Assembly (NCBI RefSeq): GCF_017254845.1
Contig: NZ_JAFKCU010000002.1
Location: 310,001 to 374,000 of the forward strand
Length of the DNA: 64,000 nucleotides
From: Algoriphagus pacificus
GTDB lineage: Bacteria; Bacteroidota; Bacteroidia; Cytophagales; Cyclobacteriaceae
Reading direction: 5' to 3'
Shown here piece by piece: positions 1 to 8,696 of this stretch. Every line of letters starts with the position of its first letter. Position 1 is the stretch's first letter. Made by a program: the position numbers and the translations under genes. The notes under the pieces were generated by a model that worked only from the letters and a program-made list of their open reading frames with translations, ran no database searches and was not told where the DNA came from.

Positions 1-120
1 CAGGCAAAAATCATATCCTTTGATGGGAATAATCTAGTCATTGAGCCTATCGGCAAAGATGGAAAAAGTGGAGGGAAGTTGTTTTTTGAACGGATCGTCG
101 AAAAGAAAGAAGAGAAGTAA
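1..120 (+). CDS. 3' end of an unidentified protein gene (partial)
   Basis: An open frame runs from the window edge to a TAA at 118-120 and gives the last 39 residues of a protein. The tail is charged and ends in FFERIVEKKEEK. No motif allows a family call, and the start lies outside the window. A stem-loop with a T run follows 20 bases later, which supports this as a real gene end. The gene is convergent with rnhB. Confidence 0.6.
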   Translation, partial: QAKIISFDGNNLVIEPIGKDGKSGGKLFFERIVEKKEEK

Positions 121-139
121 AATCCCCTTAGAATAAATT

Positions 140-174
140 AAAAGCATATCTGAGCAATCGGATATGCTTTTTTT
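140..174 (+). terminator. Rho-independent terminator after the partial gene
   Basis: The inverted repeat AAAGCATATC / GATATGCTTT (141-150 and 161-170) has a 10-base loop and is followed by a T run. A T-rich flank on the other side means it may also serve rnhB on the opposite strand. Confidence 0.7.
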
Positions 175-211
175 ATTTCGTGACTGTAAGGAAATAAACA
201 GGATTAGGAAA

Positions 212-814
212 TCAGATCTCCAACTTAAGTTGCCGGGGTAGAAGCTGGAAACTTTTGCGATGCCATAAACATCCACCATGCTGTTCTATACCCGAACGAT
301 GGATTTTGGTGGGATATCCAGCATTCTTTTCCCAACCATAGTGTGGAAATTCCTCTGCTAGTTTTTCCATGAATTGATCTCGATAAACCTTCGCCAAAAT
401 GGAAGCAGCCGCGATATTTGCATATTTACCGTCTCCCTTGATGACACATGTAAAAGGGATTTTCAACTCTGATCGGAAACGATTACCATCGATCAAAAGG
501 TGTTCAGGAACTATTTCCAGTCCCTGAACAGCCCTTGTCATGGCCAAAAATGAGGCGTTTAGGATGTTGATTTTATCGATTTCTTCTACAGAGGCTTCAG
601 CTACCTTCCAGGCAAGGGATTTATCTTTGATTTCCTCAATCAAATCTTCCCGCTGCTTTTTTCCAAGCTTTTTGGAATCATTTATCCAGGCATTTGAATA
701 GTCTGGAGGGAGAATTACGGCTGCAGCGACAACAGGCCCTGCAAGACAGCCTCTTCCTACTTCATCACAACCCGCTTCGATTCGGTTAGCTTCTAAAAAG
801 GGTTTTAGAGTCAT
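212..814 (-). CDS. rnhB: Ribonuclease HII
   Basis: Endonuclease that cuts the RNA strand of RNA-DNA hybrids and removes single ribonucleotides from DNA, in the cytoplasm. The 200-residue length is normal. The active-site opening DEVGRGCLAGPV (D17, E18) is present, as are LIDGN near residue 108 and AAASILAKVYRD, which carries the last acidic residue. The ATG at 814 lies 29 bases inside the 3' end of the upstream glucosidase gene, so the two are probably cotranscribed and translationally coupled. The linkage has no obvious functional meaning. Confidence 0.96.
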   Translation of the reverse strand: MTLKPFLEANRIEAGCDEVGRGCLAGPVVAAAVILPPDYSNAWINDSKKLGKKQREDLIEEIKDKSLAWKVAEASVEEIDKINILNASFLAMTRAVQGLEIVPEHLLIDGNRFRSELKIPFTCVIKGDGKYANIAAASILAKVYRDQFMEKLAEEFPHYGWEKNAGYPTKIHRSGIEQHGGCLWHRKSFQLLPRQLKLEI

Positions 815-3458
815 GTTCCTTGTCTTCTCTTATCTTGTAGTATTTGTGGATCATTTCTGCAACTAGGCCTGTCCAACCAGTTTGGTGGGAAGCGCCCAAG
901 CCGAGTCCTGAGTCTCCATGGAAATACTCATAAAACAGGATATAATCCTTGAAATGGGGGTCTTCTTGAAACTTTTTATTCGTTCCGTAAACTGGTCTGT
1001 TTCCGTTTTTGTCTCGCATAAAGATCTTCATACATCGCAAAGAGAGCTCTTTGGCAATGATATCCATGGTCATATACCTTCCAGATCCTGTTGGATATTC
1101 GATCGAAAAATCTCCTCCATAATAGAAATCAAATTTCTTCAGAGATTCGATAATTAGATAATTTATCGGAAACCAGATTGGTCCTCTCCAGTTGGAATTT
1201 CCGCCAAACATAACTGTATCAGATTCGCCCGGAGTATATTTAATCGAAAGAACATCTCCCCCGATTTTCATGGCATATGGATTTTCCAGATGATATTTTG
1301 AAAGGGAACGGATTCCGAAATCACTCAGGAATTCATCAGAATCCAGCATTTTATGAAGAATGCTTTTCATGCGATGACCTCTCAAAAGAGAGAAGAGTCT
1401 TCTTTTGTCAAAGCCTGGTTGGATCCAACTGGATACCAAAGCAGCTAATTTTGGTTTTTCCCGAAGGAAGAATTCCAATCTCTTCTTGAATTCCGGTAAT
1501 TGATCAAAGAGATCTTCACGAATAGGTTCTACAGCAAATAAAGGAATCAAGCCCACGATGGATCGTACTTTCATCCTTTTGGATTCCTTGCCGGGAACGT
1601 GGAAGACATCGTAGAAGAAATTGTCCTCATCATCCCAAAGAGAAATTCCCTCTGCAGAAATATTACTCATCGCACCAGCGATGTAGAGAAAATGTTCTAA
1701 GAATTTGGTGGCGGTAAATTGATAAACCTTATTGCTTTCGCAGAGATCCAAACTGATTCTCAGGAGATTTAAAGAAAACATCGCCATCCAAGAAGTGGCA
1801 TCAGCTTGCTCTAATTTTCCCTGATACTTTTGTGCATGGCTTCTGTCAAAAACCGAGATGTTATCCAATCCCAAGAATCCACCTTCGAAGATATTCTGGC
1901 CATCACTGTCTTTTTGATTTACCCACCAGGTAAAATTGAGCATTAGTTTATGCAAAGCTCTTTCCAAAAACTCATAATCGCCGACTCCGTCATTTGCCTT
2001 TTTATCTATTTGAAAGACCCTTTGCACTGCATAGGCATGCACTGGCGGATTAACGTCTGAGAAATTCCACTCATAAGCAGGAATCTGACCATTGGGATGC
2101 ATGTACCATTCGTTGAGCAAAAGCAGCAATTGTTCTTTTGCAAACTCAGGATCAATCCTGGCAATAGGAATGCAATGAAAAGCCAAGTCCCAGGCAGCAT
2201 ACCAAGGATATTCCCATTTGTCAGGCATGGAAATGATGTCGTAATTCTGGAGATGTTTCCAATTACTGTTCCTTCCTTTTTTCCTGGAAACTGGTGGTTT
2301 ATACCTTCCGGGGTCGCCTTCCAGCCAACGCTCGACATCGTAATAATAAAACTGCTTTGACCACATCATGCCTGCATAGGCCTGTCTTTGGATGCGTTTC
2401 AGATCCGGGTCAGTCACCCTTTCTTGAAGCTCTTCATAGAATTCGTCTGCTTCAGCTTTTGCTTTTTCCAAGGTGGCATCGCAGATATCCAGAGGATCCT
2501 CAAAATTTTGATGTGCCAAACGTAGTTTGATGCATTTACTTCCTCCTGCAGGGATTTCTAAGTGATAGATTGCTGCAGCTTTAGTCCCTACATTATCAGG
2601 GTTTAGATGACGGGAATCCCCATCTACCACATAATCATTGATAGCATCTTTGAGGTATTTTTTCTCATTACCAATGTTGTAGATTTTTTCCCGGTTGGTT
2701 TCGTTATCACAAAACTTCAATTCTGGGCTATCACAAAATGCTATGGTATAATTACCTGATTTGGCATTATAAGCTCGAATGGTATTTTCATTCTGCTTGC
2801 TGAGCTTCGGCATAAAAGGCTCATGACCAGTAAACCAGGTTTTTCGAAACCAGACGGTTGGCATCACACAGATATAGGCGGCTTCAGCACCTCTGTTATG
2901 GATAGTAGCACAGGCAATGATGTCTTCTGCGTCGTTTTTAGCGTACTCAATGAAAATATCAAAGTAATTGTCCTCATCGAATAAGCCAGTATCTATCAAC
3001 TCAAATTCAGGTTCCGATTTCCCTCTCCTGAGATTTTCTTCCAGTAATTTTTTGTAGGGATATTCAGCTTGAGGATACTTGTAGAGCATCTTCATATAGC
3101 TGTGAGTAGGGGTAGAATCCAGGTAATAGTAAAGCTCTTTTACATCCTCGCCATGGTTTCCTTGATTGCCTGTGACTCCATATAAACGTTCTTTAATGAA
3201 GGGATCTTTTCCATTCCAAAATCCCCAGGCCAAACAAAGTTTTTGCTTATAATCTGAAATTCCACCTATTCCTTCTTCTCCCCATCTGTATGCTTTGCTT
3301 CTAGCGTCGTCATGTGTCACGTTCTCCCAAGCAGCACCATCTGGGCTATAATCTTCCCTTACCGTTCCCCACTGTCTATCAGTGAGATAAGGCCCCCACT
3401 TCTTCCAGTGCTTTTTCCATTCTCTATCTTCCTGTAAACGTATTTTTTCAGCTAACAT
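786..3458 (-). CDS. GH63-type (MGH1-like) glucosidase
   Basis: Predicted cytoplasmic glycoside hydrolase of 890 residues with no signal peptide. The central and C-terminal part has the (alpha/alpha)6 toroid signature of family GH63 and mannosylglycerate-hydrolase-like enzymes: WEYPWYAAWDLAFHC with the probable catalytic acid D424, the segment PNGQIPAYEW, GNSNWRGPIWFP, and a C-terminal SHQTGWTGLVAEMI. The N-terminal 300 residues form the expected beta-rich domain. The substrate is not clear; alpha-glucosides such as glucosylglycerate or related compatible solutes are possible by homology only. It is the first gene of a leftward pair with rnhB and divergent from the BlaI-type gene. Confidence 0.85.
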   Translation of the reverse strand: MLAEKIRLQEDREWKKHWKKWGPYLTDRQWGTVREDYSPDGAAWENVTHDDARSKAYRWGEEGIGGISDYKQKLCLAWGFWNGKDPFIKERLYGVTGNQGNHGEDVKELYYYLDSTPTHSYMKMLYKYPQAEYPYKKLLEENLRRGKSEPEFELIDTGLFDEDNYFDIFIEYAKNDAEDIIACATIHNRGAEAAYICVMPTVWFRKTWFTGHEPFMPKLSKQNENTIRAYNAKSGNYTIAFCDSPELKFCDNETNREKIYNIGNEKKYLKDAINDYVVDGDSRHLNPDNVGTKAAAIYHLEIPAGGSKCIKLRLAHQNFEDPLDICDATLEKAKAEADEFYEELQERVTDPDLKRIQRQAYAGMMWSKQFYYYDVERWLEGDPGRYKPPVSRKKGRNSNWKHLQNYDIISMPDKWEYPWYAAWDLAFHCIPIARIDPEFAKEQLLLLLNEWYMHPNGQIPAYEWNFSDVNPPVHAYAVQRVFQIDKKANDGVGDYEFLERALHKLMLNFTWWVNQKDSDGQNIFEGGFLGLDNISVFDRSHAQKYQGKLEQADATSWMAMFSLNLLRISLDLCESNKVYQFTATKFLEHFLYIAGAMSNISAEGISLWDDEDNFFYDVFHVPGKESKRMKVRSIVGLIPLFAVEPIREDLFDQLPEFKKRLEFFLREKPKLAALVSSWIQPGFDKRRLFSLLRGHRMKSILHKMLDSDEFLSDFGIRSLSKYHLENPYAMKIGGDVLSIKYTPGESDTVMFGGNSNWRGPIWFPINYLIIESLKKFDFYYGGDFSIEYPTGSGRYMTMDIIAKELSLRCMKIFMRDKNGNRPVYGTNKKFQEDPHFKDYILFYEYFHGDSGLGLGASHQTGWTGLVAEMIHKYYKIREDKEHDSKTLFRS

Positions 3459-3798
3459 GTCATTCTAAAATGAGCGAATTCGAAATTATGATTTTCCTAG
3501 AATAATGGGCTATTATTCAGGCAAGTGTTGAAATAATTAGGTGTTATTTTTTTTATCTTCTAATTATTTAAACCCATTTTTCAATAAACCACTTTTGATT
3601 TGAAGAAGCCTTTGTTCAAAATAAAATATTGAATCTTGTGAAGAGGTATAATTTTTCTACTGGTTTTTGAATGAGTTGGCCGCTTGATTAGAAATTATTT
3701 CATTATTGATCTACAATTGTAGAATAAATTTTCGTTCTACATTTGTAGAATTAAAAAAGAGTTCTACATTTGTAGAGTAACTGATTAAAATCCATCCA
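3459..3798. other. Divergent intergenic region with operator array
   Basis: A 340-base AT-rich gap between the divergent glucosidase and BlaI-type genes. The 250 bases next to the glucosidase contain no convincing ORF or RNA. The last 90 bases hold three related palindromes described separately. Confidence 0.8.
3710..3776 (+). promoter_or_regulatory. Triple BlaI/MecI-type operator
   Basis: Three near-identical palindromes lie just upstream of the BlaI-type gene: CTACAATTGTAG (3711-3722), CTACATTTGTAG (3737-3748, extended to 16 bases as TTCTACATTTGTAGAA) and CTACATTTGTAG (3764-3775). Their centres are 26 and 27 bases apart. The core TACAnnTGTA matches the operators known for BlaI, MecI and CopY dimers. 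The last site ends 23 bases before the start codon, so binding would block the promoter or early transcript. The arrangement implies autoregulation of the BlaI-M56 pair; it could also act on the divergent glucosidase gene. Confidence 0.8.
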
Positions 3799-4167
3799 AT
3801 GAAATTATCGAGATCCGAGGAAGAGTTGATGAATTACCTATGGGAATTCAAAAAAGCCTTTTTGAAAGAACTTCTAGAGGCCTATCCTGAACCAAAGCCA
3901 GCAACCACAACGGTTTCGACGCTTTTGAAAAGGATGCAGGAAAAGAATTTTGTTGGCTACGATATGGTGGGGAGTATGCGCCAGTATTTTCCATTGGTCA
4001 GTAAGGAAAATTACTTTGCGAAGCATATCAAAGGCCTGATCAAGAACTTTTTTAATGATTCGCCGAGCCAATTTGCTTCATTTTTTACCAAAAAAGCTGA
4101 CTTATCAGAAGCTGAATTGGAGGAGTTAAAGAAATTGATTGAAAACGAACTAACGAAAAAGAAATGA
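3799..4167 (+). CDS. BlaI/MecI/CopY family transcriptional repressor
   Basis: Small 122-residue winged-helix regulator. The N-terminal half (about 1-75) has the family pattern: LSRSEEELMNYLWEF, then TTTVSTLLKRMQEKNFV as the recognition helix, then a wing ending in YFPLVSKENY. The C-terminal half is the helical dimerisation arm. In known systems a membrane M56 sensor triggers cleavage of the repressor in this arm and lifts repression. Its stop overlaps the M56 gene by ATGA at 4164-4167, and three matching operators lie upstream, so a sensor-repressor unit is well supported. No beta-lactamase gene is nearby. Confidence 0.93.
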   Translation: MKLSRSEEELMNYLWEFKKAFLKELLEAYPEPKPATTTVSTLLKRMQEKNFVGYDMVGSMRQYFPLVSKENYFAKHIKGLIKNFFNDSPSQFASFFTKKADLSEAELEELKKLIENELTKKK

Positions 4168-6422
4168 TGGAATATCTTATTAAATCCATGCTCTGTTTAG
4201 TGCTGCTACTTTTGTTTCACAAGTTGTTTTTGCAGCAGGAAGTACTTCACCGCTTTAACAGATTTTATTTGTTGGGAGCTGTGGTATTTTCCTTTTTGAT
4301 TCCCCTATATGTGGTGGAGGTTGAGCCAGAAGAGCCGATCGTAATATCTGAAGCTACAGTATTTGAGCCTCAGGTATTCCAATCGGAATACGAGGTTCCA
4401 GTACAACCATTTGACAGCCCATCAGTGAAGGTTCAAGCGTCTAAAGCTTTCCCTTGGTCAGAGGTTTTACTAGGGGGCTATTTGCTTGTCAGTTTGATTT
4501 TCTTGATTCGGTTTTTTCGGAATATCCGGATTCTCTTCAATCAAATCCATCGAAATGTAACAGTAACTTTCAAGGGTTATCCGGTGGTTTTGCTGGAAGA
4601 AAATACACTTCCTTATTCCTTTCTGAAATTCATTTTCGTTTCAAAGAATGCCTATGAATCAGGGGAGTTTTCTGATGAGATTTTTCAGCATGAACTGACT
4701 CATGTCAAGGAAGGTCACAGCTGGGATGTTTTGTTTATTGAATTGCTGTTGATTCCTTTCTGGTTTCATCCTGGGCTTTATTTTGCAAAGCAGGCAATCC
4801 GTCTCAATCATGAATTTATAGCAGATCAGGTAGCCTTAAAATCCACTTCGATCCAAGCCTATCAACGGCTTTTACTTTCCATGACACTTACCAATCCTCA
4901 CAACTCTCTTGTGAGTAGTTTAAATTTTTCTTTAACCAAAAAGAGATTAGAAATGATGAAAAAGAAATCCAATCCAATTTTTAAATGGGTCAAAATCTTT
5001 GTTTTGATTCCGGTGTTAGGCGTGATGGTATATGTGTTTAGTGAGAAGGTGACGGCACAACAAGAGCTGGAAAAGTTGGCACAGAATGAGTTGCTTTCTT
5101 CAACAGAAATTGATCAAGACTTTACTTTAAAAAGTGATGGAAGCTTCGTCTATCAAGATGAAAATTATCAACTTTCTCAGTTGCCGGGAATTTTGGAAGG
5201 GCTAGACAAGGAAAAATCCATCATTAACATCATAGCTGATTCCGAGGTGAAAATGGGTGTAATCCAGGATTTTCAGCGGGTATTGAGGGAAACTGGTGTT
5301 AATAAAGTGAAGTATCAATCCTCTACAGGAGAAATAGAACTAGACGCCACTAAAGTTGTCAAACTGGGTCCGATTGTCAATAATTGGGATCGAGATAAAT
5401 ATTATAAAAACGCTACTTTTTTTGTTGAAAATGAGTCCGGCGAATTTGAAGAGAAGACCTATCAAATGCTTTCAGAGCAAGAAAAGAAGATGTTGGCACC
5501 ACCTCCACCTCCTCCTAAGAAATCTTCCCCATTAACTGAAGAATTTGAGTCATGGAAGAATTCTAAAAACTTTGCACTTTGGCTTAATGGAACAGCTATT
5601 TCAAATGATAAATTAAATCAGATGAAAAGTGAAGACATTGTGTATTTCCATAGCAGCTTTGTTCATACAAATGCACGATCTGAAAAATTTCCACAGGAGC
5701 ATCAGGTCAATTTGTTCAATCATGAGGGTTATGAAAAATTTTACGGAGGAGAATCTGGCTTTTCAGATCCATTAACCAAAGATGATTCGCTATATCTATA
5801 CCCATCTAAAAATGAAATTTCTAGAAGAAAGCCTTTAGTAAAAGAGGCAAAGTCAGCAGTTTCGCTTTACCAAGAGATGAACGATAAGTACGAGAAATTA
5901 AGAAAAGCCGAACCTCATTTTATTCAGAGATCAGAAGAAGAAAAATATAATTTGGAAGCGTTATTTTCAGAATTGGGAAGTTTGTATTTCAGGATTCCAC
6001 TGGAACTGAAAGGCACTGTAAAAAGACCTACGCATCCTTTTGCTCCTTATCTTAAACTGGAAGCCGATGGTAAGGTGTATTACAAACTTGCTGAGGATTT
6101 GACCGCTGAAGAAAAAAGTCAACTACCTCCGCCTCCGCCAGCCACTAAAGATAAAGTTGAGGCATATCAGCAATTATTTCTCAAATATGAGTGGATAAGA
6201 ATGGAAGGGAGGAAATATTCCAATAAAAGCCAAGAGGAGAGAGCTTACATGTATGAGCTTTACAATGGGATGCAAGAACAGTTTATGGCTATGAATCCTA
6301 TCCAAAGGCGACAGGTAAAACGTGTCAACTATCCTTTCATTCCTATGAATGAAAATGGCCAATTAACTTTCAAGGTTGTAGATGAACTGACGCCAGAGCA
6401 AAGGGCTTTTGCAGGCTGCTAA
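4164..6422 (+). CDS. M56 (BlaR1-type) membrane metallopeptidase with long periplasmic tail
   Basis: 752-residue membrane sensor-peptidase. Hydrophobic segments lie at about 2-24, 33-51, 101-116, 187-205 and 273-292. The zinc site is HELTH at 176-180 with E217 in NHEFIAD as probable third ligand. The tail (293-752) is probably periplasmic. Residues about 317-387 read like the ExbD/TolR periplasmic fold: a dG.f.y start, a stretch ending in IIADSEVKMGVIQDF, then ETGVNKVKYQ. Proline runs follow at 446-451 and 655-659, and two related modules of about 85 residues span 567-659 and 667-747. Known relatives end in a penicillin-binding domain or TonB domain; neither is seen. It is translationally coupled to the repressor, whose cleavage it probably controls. 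The signal sensed is unknown. Confidence 0.88.
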   Translation: MMEYLIKSMLCLVLLLLFHKLFLQQEVLHRFNRFYLLGAVVFSFLIPLYVVEVEPEEPIVISEATVFEPQVFQSEYEVPVQPFDSPSVKVQASKAFPWSEVLLGGYLLVSLIFLIRFFRNIRILFNQIHRNVTVTFKGYPVVLLEENTLPYSFLKFIFVSKNAYESGEFSDEIFQHELTHVKEGHSWDVLFIELLLIPFWFHPGLYFAKQAIRLNHEFIADQVALKSTSIQAYQRLLLSMTLTNPHNSLVSSLNFSLTKKRLEMMKKKSNPIFKWVKIFVLIPVLGVMVYVFSEKVTAQQELEKLAQNELLSSTEIDQDFTLKSDGSFVYQDENYQLSQLPGILEGLDKEKSIINIIADSEVKMGVIQDFQRVLRETGVNKVKYQSSTGEIELDATKVVKLGPIVNNWDRDKYYKNATFFVENESGEFEEKTYQMLSEQEKKMLAPPPPPPKKSSPLTEEFESWKNSKNFALWLNGTAISNDKLNQMKSEDIVYFHSSFVHTNARSEKFPQEHQVNLFNHEGYEKFYGGESGFSDPLTKDDSLYLYPSKNEISRRKPLVKEAKSAVSLYQEMNDKYEKLRKAEPHFIQRSEEEKYNLEALFSELGSLYFRIPLELKGTVKRPTHPFAPYLKLEADGKVYYKLAEDLTAEEKSQLPPPPPATKDKVEAYQQLFLKYEWIRMEGRKYSNKSQEERAYMYELYNGMQEQFMAMNPIQRRQVKRVNYPFIPMNENGQLTFKVVDELTPEQRAFAGC

Positions 6423-6434
6423 TAGATAAATGAT

Positions 6435-7556
6435 TTAAGAAAATGACTGGGTAAGTTCTAATACTGGCTCAGTCATTTTTGTTTCTGGCAAAATCTGACT
6501 TAGAATGACATTCCATTTGCCAGCCCATTCCTGATAATCATCTTCTGTTTTTTGATAGGAAGCAATCCTCTCTTCAAGTTTTCCAAAGTCAAAATTTTTA
6601 GAAGAGATACCTACTCCAGATTCCACTGTATCTAAAGCATTGCAGGCTTGTTCGTATTGACCTTTTACCGGGATCACCATTACTGGTTTTTTCAGAAATA
6701 AGGCTTCACAAACTGATTCGAAACCAGCCGTACAAACCAACCCGCTACAATGTGCCATATCTTCCAAAAAATGCCTGTCATGGATTTTATGAAAGGATAA
6801 ATTAGGAAGTGGATTTTCAGTTTCCTTGGCTTTCTTTTTATCCCAATAGGCCTTGATTCGCAGATGTGGATATTTTGTGGCAAAGGAGATGACTTCTGCT
6901 GCGTACCCAGGATTAACCATGTATGCTAAGATAAAATCACCCGTCTTAGGCTTGAGATGCTTGACTTCCTCCCGTAGAAGAGGTGGCGCAATTACCAGTT
7001 TGTCCTCATGAATCTGGGATAGAGGCTTGAAAGCCAGAGCGATTTTTTTATCAGCACTAAGCGCTGTCAACCAGGTGTTGATCTGAAAAAGTTCTTTTTG
7101 AAAAGCAATCGATCTGGCAAACCTAAAGGAGGGATGGTACATCAAATACTGATGGCCGATTACCCAGAAATGAGCTCTAGGTCTAAATAAAGCATTGTAC
7201 AACCCTCCCAGCAAATCGTAAAAATTAAGAATGATGTCTGGTTCGGTGGTCTTGACTATTTCATCTATCTGTTGGAGACTTTTGAAAAAGACAGGTGCTT
7301 TTCTCAGGTTTTTAGTAATGGTTTTTCCGATCAGAATTCTTTTTTCCCCTTTGTCAGTTTCAAAATTTGGACTTTCTACTGGGTAGATTTTTGTTGGAAT
7401 CTGATCAATAAAAAAATCCGGAATAGTCCTCCTTTTGCTTTTCCCGACAACAACTCCTGTGAGTTGATGGCCTTGGGTTTCCAGCATTTTTGAGAAGGCG
7501 ATAGCTTGAGTCAAATGTCCTCTTCCTTCTCCTTGGATGATGAATAAAAATTTCAT
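6435..7556 (-). CDS. Glycosyltransferase, MJ1255/VC2487-like family
   Basis: Predicted cytoplasmic GT-B fold transferase of 373 residues. The N-terminal glycine-rich loop GEGRGHLTQAIAFSKML (9-25) is typical for acceptor binding in this group. The C-terminal nucleotide-sugar side has CTAGFESVCEALFLKKPV (about 275-291) followed by KGQYEQACNA, as in UDP-sugar transferases of the MurG-like superfamily. It starts one base after the LpxH-like phosphoesterase stop, so the two form one operon. The pairing suggests a role in envelope glycolipid synthesis, but donor and acceptor are not evident. Confidence 0.85.
   Translation of the reverse strand: MKFLFIIQGEGRGHLTQAIAFSKMLETQGHQLTGVVVGKSKRRTIPDFFIDQIPTKIYPVESPNFETDKGEKRILIGKTITKNLRKAPVFFKSLQQIDEIVKTTEPDIILNFYDLLGGLYNALFRPRAHFWVIGHQYLMYHPSFRFARSIAFQKELFQINTWLTALSADKKIALAFKPLSQIHEDKLVIAPPLLREEVKHLKPKTGDFILAYMVNPGYAAEVISFATKYPHLRIKAYWDKKKAKETENPLPNLSFHKIHDRHFLEDMAHCSGLVCTAGFESVCEALFLKKPVMVIPVKGQYEQACNALDTVESGVGISSKNFDFGKLEERIASYQKTEDDYQEWAGKWNVILSQILPETKMTEPVLELTQSFS
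6441..6481 (+). terminator. Probable terminator after the M56 gene
   Basis: AAATGACTG (6441-6449) pairs with CAGTCATTT (6470-6478), followed by Ts. It sits inside the last codons of the convergent glycosyltransferase gene, so it would act on the rightward transcript. Confidence 0.5.
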
Positions 7557-7557
7557 T

Positions 7558-8430
7558 TTAAAGCCTGAAGGAAGGATTTTCTAAATCTTGATCATCAGCT
7601 TTTCCAAAAGAGACTTCCTTAAATGGCCCATATTGGATTTGTGGAATTTCCTTATTCAAAGGCTGAATCTTGTGCTCTTCAATTGATTTGAAGTTTATTT
7701 CATTGTAGTAAATCAGTTGCCAGTTTCCTTCGTGATCTTCTGCCAGAGCTGACATCGTTTCCACCCAATCCCCAGAGTTTAGATAATCAATGCCATCGAT
7801 CATTCGTTTCTCCGCCTTGTGAATATGACCGCAGATGATCCCGTCACATCCTTTGACTCTTGCCATTTTTGCCAGTTCTACTTCGTATTGATCGATGTAA
7901 GAAACCGCTGATTTGACCTTACCTTTTACATACTTTGAAAGCGAAAAATAGGGCAGTCCTCGTTTGAACCTATAGAAATTCAGCACCCGATTGAGCCAAA
8001 GCAGAAAGGTATATCCCACATCGCCTATGTAGGCAATCCATCGCAAGTTTGTCGTAATGCTGTCAAAAACATCTCCATGAGTGATGAAATATTTCTTCCC
8101 GTTACTTTCATAAATCATGTCTTGCTGGATGGAGAGCTTCCCGATTTGCAAGGGTAAAATTTGATCCAAAAAATCATCGTGATTACCTCGCAGGTAGTAA
8201 ACCCGCGTATTTTGATTTTCAATCATTTTGATGATTCTATTGAAAAAACGGGTATGTTTTCTCTTCCAAGAGCCTGATTTTTTCAATTGCCAACCGTCAA
8301 TGATATCCCCGTTCAAAATGAGATTTTCACATTCATATTGTTTGAGGAACCGGGAGATTTCTTTGGCTTTGGAGCCTTTTGTTCCCAAATGCACATCGGA
8401 AACTACGATTGTCTTGAATTTGGTTTTCAC
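7558..8430 (-). CDS. LpxH-like metallophosphoesterase
   Basis: Calcineurin-type phosphoesterase with the full metal-site motif series: SDVHLG near the N-terminus, NGDIIDGW, RGNHDD, THGDVFDS and CGHIHKAE. It belongs to the UDP-2,3-diacylglucosamine diphosphatase-like family, but a second gene at 26966-27742 is the better match to true LpxH, so this paralogue probably hydrolyses another phosphate diester. No ATG is available; I chose the GTG at 8430 because it gives the usual short lead into KTIVVSDVHLG. A TTG at 8469 would add 13 residues. It is first in a pair with the glycosyltransferase downstream. Confidence 0.85.
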   Translation of the reverse strand: MKTKFKTIVVSDVHLGTKGSKAKEISRFLKQYECENLILNGDIIDGWQLKKSGSWKRKHTRFFNRIIKMIENQNTRVYYLRGNHDDFLDQILPLQIGKLSIQQDMIYESNGKKYFITHGDVFDSITTNLRWIAYIGDVGYTFLLWLNRVLNFYRFKRGLPYFSLSKYVKGKVKSAVSYIDQYEVELAKMARVKGCDGIICGHIHKAEKRMIDGIDYLNSGDWVETMSALAEDHEGNWQLIYYNEINFKSIEEHKIQPLNKEIPQIQYGPFKEVSFGKADDQDLENPSFRL

Positions 8431-8647
8431 GCTTCTTGTTTTGATCGAAATATATCCTCTTAAGATCAACTAAGAATGAAATCCATTTTACTAAAAAGCT
8501 ATATTTCAGGGTATTTGGAAGGTTTTCTATGAATTTAGTATTACCTGAAAATTAAAAATCCGCATGGTTGTGGGGTGATTTTTATGGATATACGGGGATT
8601 TTGGCAGAGAAAAATCAATTCTAGGTCAAAATTTATATCAGTGGTTC

Positions 8648-8676
8648 TTTATGAAAAGAGCTTTCCTGTAGTTTCG
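8648..8676 (+). promoter_or_regulatory. Candidate Bacteroidota-type promoter for the S9 peptidase gene
   Basis: TAGTTTCG (8669-8676) matches seven of eight positions of the TAnnTTTG -7 box, and a TTTA lies 17 bases upstream. It ends 20 bases before the start codon. This is pattern matching only. Confidence 0.35.
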
Positions 8677-8696
8677 GTAGTTCAAATGTAAACCCT

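Noticed and set aside
4164-6422. Beta-lactam resistance system suggested by BlaI and BlaR1-type names
   Set aside because: No beta-lactamase or PBP gene is near and the M56 tail has no penicillin-binding domain, so I only call a sensor-repressor pair.
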